A stretch of 24,514 nucleotides of DNA from Legionellales bacterium. GTDB taxonomy: Bacteria > Pseudomonadota > Gammaproteobacteria > Eutrophobiales > Eutrophobiaceae. The stretch spans positions 5,054 to 29,567 of the forward strand of contig PBJS01000018.1 of the NCBI GenBank assembly GCA_002721165.1, given 5' to 3'. A model generated the notes under the pieces. It did no database searches. It saw nothing but the letters and a program-made list of their open reading frames with translations, and was not told where the DNA came from. The stretch's first letter is position 1; the number at the start of each line of letters is the position of its first letter. A program made the translations under genes and the position numbers. Shown piece by piece: positions 9,001 through 15,529 of this stretch.

Positions 9001-11066
9001 GTTCGGTAAGATATTTCTAGGCGTGGACTTTTTGATTTTTCACTATCTGCTGTTTCTGCGACACGTGTACCGCCAGTAGCCTCAATCAGAAATCCCATCG
9101 AATTTGAACTTGTCCAACCGCTACGACTGACAATCTCTTGTACAATTGATGTAATATCACTGGTTGCAAAACGCGCAGCGGGCACATCCCAATCTTCCGG
9201 CAGCCACTGTACTGAACTAGAGGTTGTTGTACGGCTAGTTAGATCATTAAAGATATTTGAAAATTGAACAACATTATCTTCATCAATACCTTTAATTGTA
9301 AATGTAGCTGGTCCGTCTGAGATACCTTTTGCATGAAATTCGATTTCTGCAGACAAAATTGTGGCATCTTTAGGTACATCAATACTCGTAAAACGTAAGC
9401 CAACAGTTTGATTGCTATTTCGCTCACTATCAAAACCAATATCAAGATCGTCATCAACCACATCAACATTACCACCAAACTGCTCTGCATCATCTCCGCT
9501 TGTTGCAGTTTGTCCTAATTCTAAGGCCCTTACACATCCAGTTTGACCAACGTCAAACTTGTAATTAAGTCTTGGTGCTTTTTCAGAATCACTATCGCGA
9601 CTATGTAAAAAACGTGCATTATTTGCTGTCGCGGTTGCCGTATCAAGTATAAGAGTTAGTGCATTACCCCCACACCAACCCGGACGATTAACTACTGTCT
9701 GTAGCACGTCTTTAATATCAATACTTTGCTCCGAGTTATCTGCTGTAATTAAATCAGTACTACCAACGGTCCAATTAACTGATGTACCGCTTGTTAAACG
9801 ATTACTTATATTGGCAGAACTATTTTGTAAAGGCTGAGAATGATCCGTTTGTTCTGCACTGACAACCCATACACTCTCAGCTCCAGCTGAGGTAGCGATT
9901 GGGGTAACCGTTAGCGTTGCTTCATTAAGTGTAGCCCCTTGCGGAATGTTGAGTTCATCAAATCGAAGCGCAATCATCTGATCATCACCTTCAACGGCAG
10001 TTCCGCTACCAGGAATTGTTATGGAGAGTGACGGAGCTTGTGATGCATTGATCTCATGAACTCTGATACGCCTCAACCCACTACTGTTTTCCAATCTCAA
10101 AAATATATTCTGACCAGTAGCCCAATCGGCACGGTCAACAATCTCCTGTATGATTGTTCTAATATCTGGGCTTTGAACTGTACGGCCCGTTCTTTGAGCG
10201 GGTATTGTCCATGGTACTGATGCGCTTGTTGCCTGCCGATTTGTAATATCGGAATTAATATCTCCAAAACCTAAATTACTTGGCGAAAGAATAGCGGATG
10301 CATCGCCAACATCCTGACCGACGATAGTTGTTGTGGTTCGTTGTGTTTGTCTTCGATCAATTACTAAATTGAGAAAGGCATCCCCAATGTTTGCTCCTTG
10401 AGGGATTGTAACCCCTGTGAAACGCAACCCTACAACAGCACATGAACGAATGAAATTTGGAGTTATCGTCGCAACCATTCCATTACGACCGAACAAACAA
10501 CCTCCCACATCCTGAACTGAATCATCTGTACCAATGGTTACCGGAAAATTAAGCGTACCGCCAATTACGGATTGTGTACCGCCAAAATCAAAGGCATCTA
10601 AAGTTATATCAGTAAGCGAAATATCTTGATTACTTTTATTTTCCTCACCATCATCGGTGCCACTTTGCAAAAAGGCAGTGTTTACAATCTCGGTAACTGT
10701 ATTTTGGCCACTATCACCGACAACATTATTAACATTGCCATCAATAAAACTAACAGGGAAAAGAACTGGTCCGCCATCTTGAGCGCTGGCATCGTTAAAG
10801 CGCATCAAACCAACATTTACATTTTGCATAGTACTCAATACTGTTGTCATTGCACTCTTTAATTCATCCATACGAATCTGGCCCGATGATCCACGAACAC
10901 CCATACTTCCCGATGTATCGAGAATAAAAAGAACATTGGGTCGCAGTACCTCAGATGAGGTTCCTGTACTAAAAAAAATTTCAGTATCATCGGCGTGCCC
11001 GAGATTACTAGCAATAATCATTGCACTACTGATACAAAACAATATTATTTTTTTGTATGAAATCAA
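6024..11066 (-). CDS. PilY1-type pilus tip/adhesin protein with split vWA and jelly-roll repeats (copy B)
   Basis: A 1,680-residue paralog of copy A with the same architecture: signal peptide ending near LGHA, vWA MIDAS motif DTSGS at 50-54, three jelly-roll-like repeats (about 213-351, 361-504, 552-688), return of the vWA with TPIGSTM (about 715) and LTDGAAF (about 820), then the PilY1 beta-propeller (YSSNDGTLHFVNG, FGGGYD, DTGGQMWRVD). It ends in an EF-hand/dockerin-like loop DFDGDGNIDIND and a conserved tail. The start is TTG at 11064-11066 with AAGGA about 11 bases upstream; no in-frame ATG precedes the signal peptide. Compared with copy A it lacks the first Asp-rich loop (GGSGNTFIDK replaces the DSDGDG stretch) and the CPTC motif, and it is Arg/Asn-rich around residues 735-920. 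It is the first gene of the four-gene block. Confidence 0.88.
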   Translation of the reverse strand: MISYKKIILFCISSAMIIASNLGHADDTEIFFSTGTSSEVLRPNVLFILDTSGSMGVRGSSGQIRMDELKSAMTTVLSTMQNVNVGLMRFNDASAQDGGPVLFPVSFIDGNVNNVVGDSGQNTVTEIVNTAFLQSGTDDGEENKSNQDISLTDITLDAFDFGGTQSVIGGTLNFPVTIGTDDSVQDVGGCLFGRNGMVATITPNFIRSCAVVGLRFTGVTIPQGANIGDAFLNLVIDRRQTQRTTTTIVGQDVGDASAILSPSNLGFGDINSDITNRQATSASVPWTIPAQRTGRTVQSPDIRTIIQEIVDRADWATGQNIFLRLENSSGLRRIRVHEINASQAPSLSITIPGSGTAVEGDDQMIALRFDELNIPQGATLNEATLTVTPIATSAGAESVWVVSAEQTDHSQPLQNSSANISNRLTSGTSVNWTVGSTDLITADNSEQSIDIKDVLQTVVNRPGWCGGNALTLILDTATATANNARFLHSRDSDSEKAPRLNYKFDVGQTGCVRALELGQTATSGDDAEQFGGNVDVVDDDLDIGFDSERNSNQTVGLRFTSIDVPKDATILSAEIEFHAKGISDGPATFTIKGIDEDNVVQFSNIFNDLTSRTTTSSSVQWLPEDWDVPAARFATSDITSIVQEIVSRSGWTSSNSMGFLIEATGGTRVAETADSEKSKSPRLEISYRTTLETPFKTNRQRLVELVNELPASGFTPIGSTMLEAANYWRGDAVDFGKRRNGNRRNRLSHPGSYCTAPGSCNGATINSSTDSFGVVSPANCNITNNPNSFRCRNRRIQGNPNYISPFQTDLTCATNHQVLLTDGAAFRGNSGNVQSKTRNKIGKSGCYGNNNSFRKQTDETNTYNGNERCIVDLVEFMRNEDQSTTLLNKQIVKTHTIGFDLSRNSANGRNARRFITDVANVGGGDVYNAASAGDLVSVFESILTEVQNDPTSFVAPAISANAFNKIKSRDVLYFGLFTPNLAKSWHGNVKKYGVCVDSGPGNNICNVGDIIDGNGLVAVDSTTNLFKDTAKDFWANSPGTITTDGRITTLGGTGHEIVNFADQRLYTDRRSAGRASLGQLLNESGFELTSNNWDAPEFDALRSSVCPSPSIAGGSDCETRMLWLLGKLSVSASDDTDINANQRWSVNDVLHSSAVSITYGGSGNTFIDKIIYSSNDGTLHFVNGLTGVEEWRFMPSDFWTQQQTLFVGGEGSKIYGLDVTPTVQKIDKNNNDIVEPGVGDKVLVYLASRRGGNNIYALDITGVRNVTSDSETVIPRFLWRIDGGTGDFTRLGQTWSRPVVSKILVDDGSGVKEKGVLIFGGGYDPALDNPGVYSPADNNNSDFLGNAIYIVDQQDGSLILSISGPGSGAHIQVADMQYSIPSDIRAIDSDGDLITDRLYVGDTGGQMWRVDLATLLTGTGNPENTTIVGKLADISDSSSNINQRRIFYPPSVIQVNDTEFANENTYDYILFGTGYRSHPLSIEERDRFYALRDFVVGTSEMQDADGDNVAGSNDGYPQISGSPYRENDLIDLTTTILDSSEPSHKGAGGWFFDFFAQGTQGEKVLSTPLTGNNITTFTTFTPESASSTTADPCGASLGQGRGYSFNILSGAAAIDFDGDGNIDINDRSILLGAGIPSSVVPLFTNEGIVAIVGLGGGITTLGLLATSDPTRSHWIEGTDF
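9003..10430 (-). repeat. Three jelly-roll-like protein repeats inside PilY1 copy B
   Basis: Equivalent of the repeat region in copy A. The openings are GLRFTGVTIPQG, ALRFDELNIPQG and GLRFTSIDVPKD, and the closings are IVDRADWATGQNIFLRL, VVNRPGWCGGNALTLIL and IVSRSGWTSSNSMGFLI. Each repeat is closer to its positional counterpart in copy A than to its neighbours, so the three-repeat array predates the gene duplication. Confidence 0.68.
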
Positions 11067-11117
11067 GTTAGTCGCTGTCCTTGAAGTTATATTTGTTATT
11101 ATTTTTTAGGCTGGCTT

Positions 11118-11141
11118 TTGATTAAAAATTCTTTTAATCAA
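11118..11141. promoter_or_regulatory. 10-bp perfect inverted repeat in the leader of PilY1 copy B
   Basis: TTGATTAAAA (11118-11127) and TTTTAATCAA (11132-11141) are perfect inverted repeats around a 4-base centre. The site lies about 50 bases upstream of the TTG start and downstream of a putative -10 box. It could be an operator for a dimeric regulator or an RNA hairpin in the 5' leader. No T-tract follows it on the minus strand, so it is not an obvious terminator. Confidence 0.4.
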
Positions 11142-11161
11142 TTAATCTTAGCCTTTGGATG

Positions 11162-11167
11162 ATTATA
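11162..11167 (-). promoter_or_regulatory. Putative -10 box for the PilY1 block
   Basis: A perfect TATAAT on the minus strand about 95 bases before the PilY1 copy B start. No good -35 hexamer is seen at 16-18 bases (only CCAATT-like sequence), so the promoter may be weak or activator-dependent. The surroundings are very AT-rich, so chance occurrence is possible. Confidence 0.35.
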
Positions 11168-11170
11168 CAT

Positions 11171-11227
11171 AAAAAACCTTATTAATTGGCTTAAATTAAA
11201 AACGCTTAATTTATTTAATCCAATTAA
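11171..11227 (-). terminator. Possible weak terminator after secG/tRNA-Leu
   Basis: On the minus strand, outer arms TTAATTGG/CCAATTAA (11220-11227 and 11182-11189) and inner arms AAATTAA/TTAATTT (11206-11212 and 11193-11199) can form one AT-rich hairpin. A run of six T (11176-11171) follows. The stem has few G-C pairs, so efficiency would be modest. It would separate tRNA-Leu from the PilY1 block. Confidence 0.35.
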
Positions 11228-11254
11228 ATCAGTAACTTATAGTATTATTAGATT

Positions 11255-11339
11255 TGGTGCCGATGGCCGGAGTCGAACCGGCACGCCCGAAGGCACTACC
11301 CCCTCAAGATAGCGTGTCTACCAATTCCACCACATCGGC
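11255..11339 (-). tRNA. tRNA-Leu (anticodon GAG)
   Basis: An 85-nt cloverleaf with encoded CCA. The acceptor stem pairs GCCGATG with CATCGGC. The anticodon stem CTATC/GGTAG encloses loop TTGAGGG, giving anticodon GAG. It has the long variable arm typical of tRNA-Leu and a T-loop GGTTCGACTCC. It lies just downstream of secG, the usual tpiA/secG/tRNA-Leu neighbourhood of gammaproteobacteria. Confidence 0.96.
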
Positions 11340-11382
11340 AAGTTCAGTATCTTTGAATTGAGGAAATTGATTTGCTATAGCA

Positions 11383-11769
11383 TTATTCAACGGGTAGGTC
11401 TGGAATGCCCTGATCCTGCCCTTCATACTCATCACCATCATCGTTCTCAGGTGTTGCAATTTCTGTTGTTACCTCACTCTGCTCAACAGCGGTAGATGTA
11501 TCTAACAGACTCGTAGGTTCTTGTTGCATCCTCTCACTAGCTAGGTAGGCAAGCAACAAACTGTTAGCTAAAAATAAAATTGCTAGCACTGTCGTTACCT
11601 TCGTTAAAAAACTTCCTGAGCCCTGACTACCAAAAACAGTCGAGGATGAACCACTGCCGAATGCAGCCCCCGCATCAGCGCCCTTGCCATGTTGAATTAA
11701 CACAAAGCCAATTAATGCAATAGCAACGATGACTTGTATAACAAATAGTATTGTATAAATTGAATCCAT
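11383..11769 (-). CDS. secG: Preprotein translocase subunit SecG
   Basis: A 128-residue inner-membrane protein of the SecYEG channel. Two transmembrane helices are visible (about 4-25, TILFVIQVIVAIALIGFVLI, and about 55-78, KVTTVLAILFLANSLLLAYL). They are joined by the hallmark SecG loop QHGKGADAGAAFGSGSSST and FGSQGSGSFL. The C-terminal tail is acidic (DDGDEYEGQDQ) and poorly conserved, as usual. The ATG lies 3 bases after the tpiA stop, and an AGGA ribosome site overlaps the end of tpiA, so the two are co-transcribed. Confidence 0.96.
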   Translation of the reverse strand: MDSIYTILFVIQVIVAIALIGFVLIQHGKGADAGAAFGSGSSSTVFGSQGSGSFLTKVTTVLAILFLANSLLLAYLASERMQQEPTSLLDTSTAVEQSEVTTEIATPENDDGDEYEGQDQGIPDLPVE

Positions 11770-11772
11770 TTT

Positions 11773-12534
11773 TTATTTCCTCACTGCATGACAGATACTA
11801 AGAAAATCTTTTGCGACAAGTGATGCGCCGCCAATTAATCCACCATCAATATCTGCCATTTCAAAAAGTTCATGCGCATTATCCGCCTTAACACTTCCGC
11901 CATAAAGTATTCTAATACCATCAGCAATCTTTTTATTATGTCTCGCCAAACGTAATCTAATAAATTGATGCACATCCTGAGCCTGCTCTGGTGTTGCAGT
12001 TTTACCTGTACCAATCGCCCAGACCGGTTCGTAGGCAATAACCGCGTTACTAAATGCATCAATATTACCCTGGTTAATTACCGCATCAAGTTGTCGGGCA
12101 ATCACCTCTTCTGTACTGTTCGATTCCCGTTCCTCAGGTAATTCACCCACACATAAAATTGGAATCATACCACTAGCTTGCACGGTATAAAATTTCTCAG
12201 CAACACGCATATCCGTCTCGTGGTAGAGCATTCTCCGTTCAGAATGACCAACAATTACATACTCACAACCAAAATCAACAAGCATTGAAGCACAAACCTC
12301 ACCGGTATATGCCCCTTCGTCTAAATGTGACACATTCTGTGCGCCGAGTTTGATGTCAGACTCGTTTAATTTTTCCGACAACTGAGATAGATGAACAAAT
12401 GAGGGACAAACCACTACTTCTGTCGGTGTTTTATCTGAAACACCCTCAGTAAAAGCATCACCCAACTCACGAATGCTCTTGAGAGAGCCATTCATCTTCC
12501 AGTTTGCCGCGACCAATATTTGCCGATTAGTCAT
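11773..12534 (-). CDS. tpiA: Triosephosphate isomerase
   Basis: A 253-residue cytosolic TIM-barrel enzyme that interconverts dihydroxyacetone phosphate and glyceraldehyde-3-phosphate in glycolysis and gluconeogenesis. Catalytic residues are visible: Lys13 in ANWKMNG, His97 in IVGHSERR and Glu169 in AYEPVWAIGTGK. The phosphate-binding ILYGGSVK and GGLIGGASL segments near the C-terminus are intact. Length is normal for bacteria. The gene follows the glycosylase gene by 86 bases, which contain a small hairpin, and abuts secG. Confidence 0.98.
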   Translation of the reverse strand: MTNRQILVAANWKMNGSLKSIRELGDAFTEGVSDKTPTEVVVCPSFVHLSQLSEKLNESDIKLGAQNVSHLDEGAYTGEVCASMLVDFGCEYVIVGHSERRMLYHETDMRVAEKFYTVQASGMIPILCVGELPEERESNSTEEVIARQLDAVINQGNIDAFSNAVIAYEPVWAIGTGKTATPEQAQDVHQFIRLRLARHNKKIADGIRILYGGSVKADNAHELFEMADIDGGLIGGASLVAKDFLSICHAVRK

Positions 12535-12566
12535 AATTTACTTGCATCATATTCAAGGGCGCCAAA

Positions 12567-12584
12567 GGTTACAGAGAGGTAACC
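12567..12584 (-). repeat. Small hairpin between the glycosylase gene and tpiA
   Basis: Perfect arms GGTTAC and GTAACC around a 6-base loop (CTCTCT on the minus strand), followed only by TTTGG rather than a full T-run. It may be a weak attenuator or an mRNA processing/stability element in the 86-base gap. Confidence 0.3.
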
Positions 12585-12620
12585 GTGAAATCAATACATT
12601 CATTAATTTTGGCCTCAAAA

Positions 12621-13259
12621 TTATAAAGGTGATTCAACCTTGCAGTGCAGGCAGCTTTTTTGCTGGGTGCATTTTTCTTTTGCATGCCTCACTATCAGGG
12701 CATGATATTCCTTGAAAAGACCGACATCGGGTTTAAGTGCTGACTGGAAAAACTGACGGAGTGTCTCATAGGATTCATCCCCGCTAATCAAATTCAGCGT
12801 CATAAGCAAACGACGTGTGTAGGTATCAATAACAAAAACAGGTCTTTCAAAGGCGTATAACAAGATATCATCCGCAGTCTCAGGTCCGATACCGTTAACT
12901 TCAAGCAGCCGTTTTCGCAGTGATTCATCATCTGCGCTTTTTAATCCATTAAATCGACCTTCTGTTTTAAACCATTTAACAAAGTGCTTAAGACGTTTTG
13001 TTTTTAAATTGAAGTAGCCCGATGGTCTAATTAATTTTGCTAAATTTTCATCTGACAACTCTATTAACGCATGAACATTAAGGGCGTTTGCTTCTTTAAG
13101 ATTATTAATAGCTTTTTCGACATTAACCCAGGATGTATTCTGAGTCAGTATAGCCCCAACCATCACTTCAAATGGTGTGTCCGCCGGCCACCAATGTTGC
13201 AGACCGTAACACTTACTAAGTCGACGATAAATTTTTAGTAAAATTGAACGATTACTCAT
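12621..13259 (-). CDS. Endonuclease III-like (MagIII-type) HhH-GPD DNA glycosylase
   Basis: A 212-residue base-excision-repair glycosylase of the HhH-GPD superfamily. GAILTQNTSWVNVEKAINNL (about 35-54) matches the start of the Nth fold. The helix-hairpin-helix is VNGIGPETADDILLYA (about 121-136), and the catalytic Asp is 145 in VFVIDTYTRR. In classical Nth the hairpin ends GVGRKTA with a catalytic Lys; here that position is Glu, as in MagIII-like monofunctional glycosylases that remove alkylated bases. The C-terminus has only three cysteines (197, 203, 206) of the four-Cys [4Fe-4S] motif and stops six residues after the last, so the cluster may be incomplete or absent. The ATG directly abuts the rluB stop (TGAATG). 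Confidence 0.85.
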   Translation of the reverse strand: MSNRSILLKIYRRLSKCYGLQHWWPADTPFEVMVGAILTQNTSWVNVEKAINNLKEANALNVHALIELSDENLAKLIRPSGYFNLKTKRLKHFVKWFKTEGRFNGLKSADDESLRKRLLEVNGIGPETADDILLYAFERPVFVIDTYTRRLLMTLNLISGDESYETLRQFFQSALKPDVGLFKEYHALIVRHAKEKCTQQKSCLHCKVESPL

Positions 13260-13994
13260 TCAAGATCGAATGCTATTTTCTAGTGATTTGATTTCTTTTT
13301 CATCGAGGCGCCAAAATTGCCCTACCCTTTTCTTTCTCGGTAAAATATAAGAACCGAAACGTGTTCTGATTAATCGTGTCACTTGAACACCCTGAGATTC
13401 CCATAATCGACGCACTTCCTTATTACGCCCTTCCATTACGACAACATGATACCAATGGTTAGTCCCTTTTCCACCCGAGTCGACAATATCAGTAAATTTA
13501 GCGAAACCGTCTTCTAATTCGACCCCATCCAACAATGTATTAATATTTTCATTTGTAACCCGACCAAAAACTCGCACAGCATATTCACGCTCAATTTCAC
13601 TTGATGGATGCATAAGTTTATTTGCCAATTCACCATCGGTAGTAAATAACAATAACCCTGTTGTATTTAAATCTAGCCGGCCAATACTTATCCAACGACT
13701 ATTTCTAAGTCGTGGTAGATTTTTAAAAACAGTTTCACGCCCTTTTTCATCGCGACGCGTACATACCTCTCCCGCCTGTTTGTAATAAGCAAGGACCTTT
13801 GGTTTTTTTTTGCGTTGTTGATGTAATCGGATTGGACGTGAATTAATAGCAACCTGATCCTTTTCTTCGATGCATTGGCCAATAGTTGCTAACTTACCAT
13901 TAACTTTAATCTTGCCATTATTTATTAATTTTTCGATCTCACGCCTTGAGCCATAACCAGCGTTGGCGAGAACCTTTTGAATACGATCAGCCAT
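13260..13994 (-). CDS. rluB: Ribosomal large subunit pseudouridine synthase B
   Basis: A 244-residue RsuA-family pseudouridine synthase. An N-terminal S4 RNA-binding domain (about 3-50, RIQKVLANAGYGSRREIEKL) is joined by a basic linker (QQRKKKPK) to the catalytic domain. The catalytic Asp is 108 in GRLDLNTTGLLLFTTDGELA. The later GRNKEVRRLWESQGVQVTRL segment is also typical of the family. RluB modifies 23S rRNA near position 2605 (E. coli numbering). The gene follows scpB by 18 bases; the scpA-scpB-rluB order is common in proteobacteria and supports RluB over RluE/RluF. Confidence 0.93.
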   Translation of the reverse strand: MADRIQKVLANAGYGSRREIEKLINNGKIKVNGKLATIGQCIEEKDQVAINSRPIRLHQQRKKKPKVLAYYKQAGEVCTRRDEKGRETVFKNLPRLRNSRWISIGRLDLNTTGLLLFTTDGELANKLMHPSSEIEREYAVRVFGRVTNENINTLLDGVELEDGFAKFTDIVDSGGKGTNHWYHVVVMEGRNKEVRRLWESQGVQVTRLIRTRFGSYILPRKKRVGQFWRLDEKEIKSLENSIRS

Positions 13995-14012
13995 AATAAA
14001 ATACTAAAGTGG

Positions 14013-14714
14013 TTAATTTGAGAAAGGTATTACTTTCGCACTTCCAGCTGTATCACTATCGGCACCTTCAATGTTGGTAGCATCAGCTGAATCAGATACT
14101 GATACATGTTCATCATCTTTTTGCTTTACGTCCTTGCCTAACTCTTTTTCTAGTGCTTCAAATAAATCTGGGTTGATTGAATCAAAATCTTTTATATCTT
14201 CAAGTGGGGGTAAATCCGATAATTTTTTGAGATTAAAATAATCTAGAAATGATTTAGTTGTGGCTAATAGCTCAGGTCTGCCAGGTACATCACGGTGACC
14301 GACGACTTTAATCCATTCGCGCTCTAAAAGTGTTTTCGTTATCGTTCCACTTACACTGACACCGCGTATATCTTCGATTTCACCGCGAGTAATGGGTTGA
14401 CGGTAGGCAATAATTGAAAGTGTTTCTAATAATGCCCTCGAGTAACGTGGGGGGCGTTCATCAAATAAGTGGTTTACCCAATCGGCATATTCACTATCCG
14501 CCTGAAATCTAAATCCGCTAGCCACCTCAACTAAATTGACACCACGACCTTCAAAATCCTTTTGTAAACTAATAATTGCTTTTCTAATGTTATCGCGTTC
14601 TGGTTGTAGTGATTTGTCTTCTTCAAATAAAGCCAATAATTGTTTAACGCTTAATGGTTGACTTGAAACCATTAAAGCCGCCTCGATTATATTTTTAATT
14701 TTATTTTGACTCAC
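14013..14714 (-). CDS. scpB: Segregation and condensation protein B
   Basis: A 233-residue ScpB, the winged-helix kleisin partner of ScpA in the SMC condensin complex for chromosome compaction and segregation. The start is a family hallmark (IIEAALMVSSQPLSVKQLL). The central RALLETLSIIAYRQPITRGE and DIRGVSVSGTITKTLLEREW segments are the winged-helix signatures, followed by RPELLATTKSFLDYFNL. The tail after about residue 185 is acidic and low complexity. The start codon is GTG (14712-14714), overlapping the scpA stop in a GTGA arrangement. Confidence 0.96.
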   Translation of the reverse strand: MSQNKIKNIIEAALMVSSQPLSVKQLLALFEEDKSLQPERDNIRKAIISLQKDFEGRGVNLVEVASGFRFQADSEYADWVNHLFDERPPRYSRALLETLSIIAYRQPITRGEIEDIRGVSVSGTITKTLLEREWIKVVGHRDVPGRPELLATTKSFLDYFNLKKLSDLPPLEDIKDFDSINPDLFEALEKELGKDVKQKDDEHVSVSDSADATNIEGADSDTAGSAKVIPFSN

Positions 14715-15523
14715 GATGCCGCCTTAACATAAATTTTACCATTAGGCTCATTCTGTACTAGTTGAATAAGCGAATCCTTCATCAACTGAAGTATGGCTAA
14801 TAACGAAACAATCGCACCTGCACGACCTTCTTCAACAGTAAACAAATCAATAAAATCAACAAATGATTCGGTATTAATTTTTTCTAAGATTATCCCCATG
14901 CGCTCGCGAACCGAAAGTGCTTCCCGCTGTATCATATGATGAGAAAACATCTCTGCACGTGCGATAACTTCTGAAAAAACCTGGAGGATTGTTTCCATGG
15001 CTACCTCGGGTGGCTTATGGTTAATCTTACGCCCCGTAAATTCTGCAGTAGTAGAAAAAATATCTCGTTCATAACGCGGCAAGTCATCTAATTTTTCTGC
15101 GGCATCTTTATAACGCTCATACTCTTGTAGACGTCGAATTAATTCTGCTCTTGGATCTTCCTCTTCCTCATCTTCTGTTTGTCTTGGTAATAACATTCTT
15201 GATTTAATTTCAGCTAACATAGCAGCCATTAATAAGTACTCACCGGCGAGTTCGAGCTCCAGAATTTCCATCAATTCAATGTAGCTCATATATTGCTCTG
15301 TGATTTTTGCTATTGGAATATCGAGAATATCAATATTTTGTTTCTTAATTAGGTAAAGCAATAAATCAAGCGGGCCTTCAAATGCCTCAAGAAATACCTC
15401 CAGTGCATCCGGTGGAATATATAAATCTTTCGGTAGGTCTGTTAATGGTGCGCCTTGTACTAATGCAAAAGGCATCTCACGTTGTTGGGTATCTGCTTTC
15501 TCGATTTCGTCGCTCATCGTCAT
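14711..15523 (-). CDS. scpA: Segregation and condensation protein A
   Basis: A 270-residue kleisin subunit that bridges SMC heads. The N-terminal signature FEGPLDLLLYLIKKQNIDIL (about 48-67) and DIPIAKITEQYMSYI are clear. LAGEYLLMAAMLAEIKSRMLLP follows, then an acidic run and EYERYKDAAEKL. The C-terminal winged-helix portion has SFVDFIDLF and GAIVSLLAILQLMKDSLIQL. Two possible ATG starts lie 6 bases apart (15523 and 15517). It follows trpS by 6 bases and overlaps scpB by 4, indicating one transcript. Confidence 0.96.
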   Translation of the reverse strand: MTMSDEIEKADTQQREMPFALVQGAPLTDLPKDLYIPPDALEVFLEAFEGPLDLLLYLIKKQNIDILDIPIAKITEQYMSYIELMEILELELAGEYLLMAAMLAEIKSRMLLPRQTEDEEEEDPRAELIRRLQEYERYKDAAEKLDDLPRYERDIFSTTAEFTGRKINHKPPEVAMETILQVFSEVIARAEMFSHHMIQREALSVRERMGIILEKINTESFVDFIDLFTVEEGRAGAIVSLLAILQLMKDSLIQLVQNEPNGKIYVKAAS

Positions 15524-15529
15524 ATAATT

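Noticed and set aside
11067..11254. AT-rich repeats before the PilY1 block as a CRISPR leader, MITE or IS end
   Set aside because: The repeats are short, unequal and have no spacers, target-site duplication or transposase.
12473..12715. 80-codon plus-strand open frame across the tpiA/glycosylase gap
   Set aside because: It overlaps the ends of two certain minus-strand genes and shows no domain, and its composition follows the reverse complement of the known genes.
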